In this document: in pieces, positions 58,766-64,000 of the stretch | How the letters are laid out: each line of letters begins with the position of its first letter | Numbering within the stretch: the first letter of the stretch is position 1 | Assembly (NCBI GenBank): GCA_008360955.1 | Contig: LUCM01005800.1 | Location: 68,707 to 132,706, forward strand | DNA from: Fasciolopsis buskii | Taxonomy: Eukaryota; Platyhelminthes; Trematoda; Plagiorchiida; Fasciolidae | Length of the DNA stretch: 64,000 bases | Direction: 5' to 3' | The notes under the pieces: model-generated | Databases searched by the model: none | What the model was told of the DNA's origin: nothing | Seen by the model: only the letters and a program-made list of their open reading frames with translations | Program-made: the position numbers and the translations under genes

Positions 58766-58999
58766 TCACTTCAGTCGATCCTCTTCCAACCGACGTCGAA
58801 GACCTTCGTCCTCAATGCTAGTCGGAGTAGCAATACCAAGTGTAATAATTGGTGGTGGACCTATCAAACTAATCAAGAATAGCAAAATACCTACGAGGTA
58901 GAATAAATGCAATAACTGTTTTTTGGGGCAAAACTCAGCACCTGAAACCAGTAAACGATAAAAGCAGTGTTGCAAACAACGGAAAAACTTCGGGGACAT
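58766..58999 (-). CDS. Possible small single-pass membrane protein (77 aa) or terminal exon
   Basis: From an ATG at 58,999 the minus frame encodes 77 residues: a basic, Cys-containing N-terminus (MSPKFFRCLQHCF), one hydrophobic segment at about residues 29-48 (LLHLFYLVGILLFLISLIG), a PPP kink and a charged tail ending EDEGLRRRLEEDRLK, which looks cytosolic. Alternatively a strong 3' splice site (TTTACTGGTTTCAG, exon from 58,941) makes this the last exon of a longer membrane protein. I do not recognise the family. Position in the TE-poor end near a real gene favours a host origin, but the frame is short and chance is not excluded. Confidence 0.35.
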   Translation of the reverse strand: MSPKFFRCLQHCFYRLLVSGAEFCPKKQLLHLFYLVGILLFLISLIGPPPIITLGIATPTSIEDEGLRRRLEEDRLK

Positions 59000-61001
59000 G
59001 GACGCACCCTGCAAACGCAACACATCCGAAATTCAGGAACGTACACTTTGTAATAGAGAACCGTACTCGGTATTGGGACTGGATTACTTTGTACGCGAAG
59101 ATTTACGTAATGAGTGCCTCACGTGACCAATGACAGGATGAGGAATTTTATTTTTATTTATATTTTCAATTAAATTTAACCAGCCTAACTGAAAATATGT
59201 GATCACAGGATCAGAGTGATAACGAGCTAAACGAGGAAGCACCAAAGTAACAGAGTAAAGCAAACGGTTGCCATATTTTACTGAAATTGGGCTTCGAAAA
59301 AAGACGACGGCATCTCTGCTTTTGCAGTTGAAATATGCGAGAAAAATCATTAGCACATCACCAGCTGTAGTAAAAATTTATTAACACAAAAATACATATT
59401 CCTATAAGAAATGACACGGTGATTCATTTCTTCACCAAAAACTACACAAATGGATTTGGCCTATGCGTCCGCACACGTGATCGATGCCATTTGTGCATAT
59501 TGATCGTGAAGCGGCAAGCAGAGCCTGGTTTTTGTAAGATTGTCAAGTTTTATAACTCATATCTGGAAAGAAAATCTGTATTTTTCAGTAGCCCAGTTCT
59601 TGACTCAAGAGAGCCTATTTTGCTTATTCACACTTGAAGTCTGCTGTAAGTTCATGAAATATATCATGAAAGGCAACAACACAACAAGATCTCTCTGTCG
59701 AGGGTAGCATGCCTGCAAAATCTCGTTAGTCTTGTCCAAAGGAGTCGCTCCATTTCTGGATCAGAATGACCACTGTGCTAACCGTTAGCTTCATTCATGT
59801 AAATATAACCCATAGAGAACCTAAACATGTGTTCGGGAATGCGCATAAAAAAACAACTCTATCCTCCCTATCGTTAATGCTTTTGGGAAAATTGATCTAA
59901 TTTCTCGATGAAATTGACTAAATATCGGAAAATCTTCAGAATTTGGTGACTTGTTGAAGCCCACGCAATTCTCATTATAGCCGTTCTTTGTGCCTGTCAA
60001 GAAGCTTAATAAAACATCCTATCAAAGGAGGAAAAGAGTCGTCACCGGTCGTTGAAGCAAAACTTTGCGAAAACTATAAAAAAGTCCACTCGATTAGAAA
60101 AGTAGCATGGGAAGCTGGACGATTTGTGATATAAACCGAATCGGTTTTGGCGAACTTACTAAGCAAACTAATCACTTAGTGAGTAAACATTCAATCCTAC
60201 TTGATTCGCTCTAATCAAGACCTATTGATTAATATCACGGAAAACCTGCAGATCGCGACACAGTACAACTGTTCTTTATCAGAGTAACTTTCGGGTTCTT
60301 TTCAAATGTCTTATACAATCTCGTTGAATACGACCAACGCTGCTAGTCACATAACTAAAGAAATCAATGTTAACCGATGCGTTCCATCCTGAAAGAGGGA
60401 ATACGTGACCCTGGATTCATACAAAGGCAATGACCGTGACTCGTCACCGGTCAGAGTGGCTCGTCTTAGGAGATAAAGTACCATCCAAACCTAATGCAAC
60501 ATGCCCCATCATTCGCTGGATTCGGTTGCTAATTCAAGTGCCAGGTAAACTGCACAACTGAATACCATCTCCGCCAAAGATGCGCAGAGTAAGATTGAAT
60601 TTTGCATATCTGAATAGCTTGTACACCACTGGATTTCAGTCCACTCTACAAGTGAAACAGCTTTTCATCAGGTTCCATTCAGAGTGAACAAAAATCAAAG
60701 TAACAAAAGCAATTCAAACTTTTTACAGCGGAAAAGTGAAAATTATCTCCATGATCATACATTCATTCTTAAACATATCAGTTCTGGTGCAAATATGAAA
60801 CCCAAAAGTTTGTTGAGCAAAATCTTGATGATATTTTTGAAAACTAAAGTAACATACAACGCGGAAAGATATACAATTCAATCTGTCAAGTAAATGGTAG
60901 ATGGATGGGATTTCTAATCATAAATATTCATTTTAAGACCAAAAAAGATGGGTGTAGATGAGTAAGTCTGCTGAGGAATTGCGCGAGTGAATTTCACACG
61001 T
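59000..61001. other. No gene recognised
   Basis: A minus ATG at about 59,275 starts MATVCFTLLLWCFLV, signal-peptide-like, but hits a stop at once. It could be a first exon of the frame at 58,766. Nothing else is supportable. Confidence 0.3.
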
Positions 61002-62171
61002 CTACCTTTGTAACAATACACTGGAATGTCTGTCAGTCCAGTTCACATTATTCGCCTGAGCAGACAGGCCACCCTTATGAAATGTAATCATCCGTGATAT
61101 GCGTGCAGCATGTGGAGAACTGAATTGTGCGGTCCTCGAGCTTTTCGTTGGTACACATACAAAACTGTGTTCACTTTTAAAATCGTCCGATTTTTCCTCG
61201 TGGCACTGGTGAATCAAATCGAGTACGGGACGACTGAACACAGAGTTAACCGTCACGTAAATGGCTTGCAAACTACAAAGCAGTGTGAATACATGCCAGA
61301 GAGCGACGGACGCATAGAAAATGGCTGTGAACGCGATCGTCCATACCAAACAGTAAGTCAATGCCAGTTTGATCGTGATCCACAAACGAGCTGTCAGATG
61401 GGGTAGATGAGCAAGCAAGAAACCATCCTGTCTTTCGGAATAGCGCATTTTCACGGCTACAGCAAGACACACGAATTGACCGAATAAGAGTGTGGCAATT
61501 GTTGGGAAGAACAAATAGAGATGATCGAAATCCGGGACCACGTTGCAGGAGATATTTGCAAATTCCATGTGTTCCTCGGAGAGAATGAAGTGTTTGGGAA
61601 CTCGAATACCAGCTAGTAGGACACTGGCAGGTAGTGCAAGAACGATGAGAGTGCACAGTACAACGAATAAGGGGCGAAACCTCCAGCGGAAATTGATCTG
61701 CCCGATACAAAATTGCACATTGTCAGAAGTTATTTTCACAGACCCGAGTGGAGTTAGTGTGGCTCCAAGCCGTAATTGCCGGCACACGTGAACACCGGAC
61801 ATCAGATTTGTGGCAATCGCAGCCATGATGGTGAAGTCGGCCATCTTTCCAAATATCACATTCCACAACGTTCCACGTTGTAGCGAACAACTGATTAAGG
61901 TGAGCATTTGCATGATCATGAAACATATCAGTTCGAGAACGATACAAACTCCATACAAGCGACATAGTCTGCGAAAATAGGCTAGCAGAAGGACGTGTGC
62001 ACTGGAGAAGAGCAGTGCTAGAACAAAGCATACTTTGTTAATGGAGTATGTTTCCGAATCGATCAATGGTTCCCCAGTAGTGCGATGCGCTTTTATTGAA
62101 TCGTTGAGTCCACTGGAGAATGTCGTATGTGTTGCATTTCGCAAGCAGGCCAAAAGATGTTCACAACCCAT
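61002..62171 (-). CDS. Seven-transmembrane receptor, divergent class B (secretin/adhesion)-like GPCR
   Basis: A single uninterrupted minus frame of 389 codons from an ATG at 62,171 (AAAATGG context; an in-frame stop lies 18 bases upstream) to TAG at 61,002. Counting residues from the frame start two codons upstream: a short extracellular N-terminus with N-glycosylation sequons at N14 and N25; TM1 about 47-68, TM2 74-97, TM3 104-131, TM4 169-191, TM5 218-244, TM6 265-289, TM7 291-314; a Ser/Thr-rich cytoplasmic tail to 391. C97 and C211 could form the TM3-ECL2 disulfide. TM3 ending SGVHVCRQL, a Pro in TM5 after the ECL2 Cys, and TM7 with CSLQAIYVTVNSVFSRPV resemble class B. The rhodopsin DRY and NPxxY are absent. 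No GPS/GAIN domain precedes TM1; an upstream exon (acceptor-like CTGATAG just before) could add one. The ligand is unknown. This is the only intact gene-sized frame in the window. Confidence 0.85.
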   Translation of the reverse strand: MGCEHLLACLRNATHTTFSSGLNDSIKAHRTTGEPLIDSETYSINKVCFVLALLFSSAHVLLLAYFRRLCRLYGVCIVLELICFMIMQMLTLISCSLQRGTLWNVIFGKMADFTIMAAIATNLMSGVHVCRQLRLGATLTPLGSVKITSDNVQFCIGQINFRWRFRPLFVVLCTLIVLALPASVLLAGIRVPKHFILSEEHMEFANISCNVVPDFDHLYLFFPTIATLLFGQFVCLAVAVKMRYSERQDGFLLAHLPHLTARLWITIKLALTYCLVWTIAFTAIFYASVALWHVFTLLCSLQAIYVTVNSVFSRPVLDLIHQCHEEKSDDFKSEHSFVCVPTKSSRTAQFSSPHAARISRMITFHKGGLSAQANNVNWTDRHSSVLLQR

Positions 62172-64000
62172 TTTCACATGGAAAGCCTATCAGTAAATGT
62201 TTGTGACGAGAAAATGGTCGAGGGAAATTTGTGGCTAACAGAGCACATGAAATTCCGTGGGTCGTGTATCTAACTGTTTTTCTCTGCTTTCTTCTGATTG
62301 GCCAATATTCCCTTGTGGGTAAAATCGATCAGCCGAGCACCAATCAGAAAATCACTCCCGTCTGGTCGGTTTTTCAACTTGCTCGTGAACAGATTGATAC
62401 CGTTGTAATTGCACGTGTGTATCTGTGAGAGAAGGTGGACTAGCCGTTGATTACAGATAATAAATACGACGGATTTTTATATGAAAATAGACGGAAACCT
62501 CGGAGAGTTTGCGGCACATATTCTTCTATGGTGCTGTTATGACTTGTTGTTTTTGTGACGAACTGGAAATGCAAAAAGCAAGCTTGACCGCGGTCTATTT
62601 TCACATTTCACACATTTTAACTAACATCACATGGCTGTTTTATTAAGTTATCTCCTATAGCTTATACACTAAACCAATATCCGCCTAGGTTTTCAAATAG
62701 CTTTTAATATGGTTATTATTTCGCGATGGATTTCATTTTGGGCACATTTTTGTTAACCTTTTATGAGACCTGGCATATCTGGTTAGAACTTGTATCCAGA
62801 TAAGGTCACGTTATGCTGACTGTTCAGCTGTACTCAGACTGCAACCTTGCCTGGATGTACCGATAGCCGATGTGCTTGAATCCGCTAACGAGGGAGGCAA
62901 AATTGATACCTTCTTAGTTATTGCGTTTGTCTATAAGAAATTGTGAAAGCATGAGTTGCAGTTCCGAAACTGGGGCAATTACTGGTCATTCTCAGATTTC
63001 GCGCGTCCTATATTGCGATCTGTATCTTTGTGTTGGCCGGCCAGCAGTCCGCTTTAAAGCAGGACAAGCCTGTTTCACAATAGATCGCTTGTCACTCACC
63101 GTTGATATCTGATTTCCACTGATGCACACCAGGTAAACCTAGAGCAAGGACAGCTTCTAAAATTAGGCTTCTCGGTCCCCGTTACAGTGTTAAGTTTAGG
63201 GGATTCGATTTTTGAATGTCTAAAAAGGATCGATTTTCGAATGTCTAAAAAGGATCGATTTTATCACTGTGACTAGGTCAGGGATGTTCTCGGTTATAGC
63301 CAAGTACAGTATACCATCATTTACGGAAAATACACACATAGAGTCAGTAACTTAGCCAATATCACGCGGACGATTTGTTCCAACGAAAAGGGTAATTTTT
63401 TCGAGTTTTTAGGTGATGGTCACTGTAGATACGGTGGGTACATAGAACAGAAGCTAGCGCTAATAAACCTACAATACATAGTTTCACTTTACGCCTTAAT
63501 CACGAATATATTAAAACCTAATTTGCCTAATGATAATTATTTGGCCCAAACCAGAAGCATCTTCCCTAAAACCTATTCGTTAACTTGAACGCAAGAAAAT
63601 ATTCGCACCTCAAATGAACTCGAGCAATTAGTTTCGATTGTGCCTTTCTAGAATATATCAATGACGTTTCAAATTTGGGCATGTTTCTGCCGGCTGCTTG
63701 GCATTTTGCATGGACTTGCTGGTGTCGCACATCATTTGACTAATGATGACCAAATATACGGTCATGAAGGAACTGCACAAGAAACCCCGTATTAGCCGTT
63801 GGACGAGCATGAGAAATGCCATGTTATAATGAGCCAGTTCTCTGCCACTCCCATCATCGTTCAGCGTTAAACGCCGAGGCAAGCCTCGATGACTACTGCC
63901 TTTCCCACATTATGACAAGTTTCTATAAAAGCGTGAATACGCAGGGGGAGCAAGGAGTGGAACTACACAGATAAGAAAAGATAATGCGGCCATAACCAGC
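62172..64000. other. No further gene recognised
   Basis: 5' flank of the receptor. A plus frame at 62,231-62,428 (hydrophobic start, no ATG in frame) and a minus frame at 63,882-63,658 with one hydrophobic stretch (FLCSSFMTVYLVIISQMM) are possible exons of unknown genes. Neither has supporting domain evidence. Confidence 0.3.
63206..63262. repeat. 25-bp tandem duplication
   Basis: Two copies of a 25-base unit (starts CGATTTTCGAATGTC, ends AAAAAGGAT) with one substitution, plus a 7-base partial third. Confidence 0.95.

Noticed and set aside
1..64000. CRISPR arrays, operons, prophage, bacterial promoters or terminators
   Set aside because: None seen. The sequence is eukaryotic in character, and regular spacer arrays or gene clusters are absent.

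Overview
The window is eukaryotic and best fits a parasitic flatworm (trematode or cestode). There are no bacterial-style operons. Almost everything recognisable is decayed transposable-element (TE) sequence of kinds abundant in platyhelminth genomes: CR1-like and RTE-like LINEs, a Gypsy LTR element, and DNA transposons that resemble the CACTA/EnSpm 'TRC' group reported from schistosomes. The flatworm assignment rests on recognising these families by eye and is an inference. No database was searched.

Layout. 1-3.7 kb: CR1-like LINE (LINE-1, minus), cut by the window edge. 5.2-5.8, about 9.6-9.96 and 19.2-19.7 kb: copies of an unclassified dispersed repeat (repeat B). 8.2-9.5 kb: second LINE family (LINE-2a, minus). 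12.4-13.6 kb: Gypsy protease and gag relic (minus). 13.9-14.6 kb: 3' end of a third LINE (plus), followed by an RTE tail (14.7-15.2, plus). 15.8-16.6 kb: RTE endonuclease (minus). 22.6-24.3 kb: two RTE reverse transcriptase (RT) remnants (minus). 26.4-29.0 kb: a long RTE relic with endonuclease and RT (minus). 30.8-34.2 kb: a LINE (LINE-4, minus) interrupted by a 1.73 kb TRC-like DNA transposon. 36.5-45.2 kb: a cluster of at least three TRC-like transposase relics, two of them head to head. 48.2-51.9 kb: a nearly full-length copy of the second LINE family (LINE-2b, plus).

From 52 to 64 kb the TE signal fades. The one convincing host gene is here: a seven-transmembrane receptor of about 389 residues in one uninterrupted frame (61,002-62,171, minus), most like a divergent class B (secretin/adhesion) GPCR. 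A possible 77-residue single-pass membrane protein lies at 58,766-58,999 (minus).

The TE genes supply copy-and-paste (endonuclease plus RT) or cut-and-paste (transposase) functions. Every copy seen is broken by stops, frameshifts or deletions, so none looks active. The main results are the GPCR, the nested LINE/TRC structure with recognisable transposon termini, and an acidic peptide conserved between two diverged TRC copies. Element boundaries not marked by termini or stop codons are approximate.
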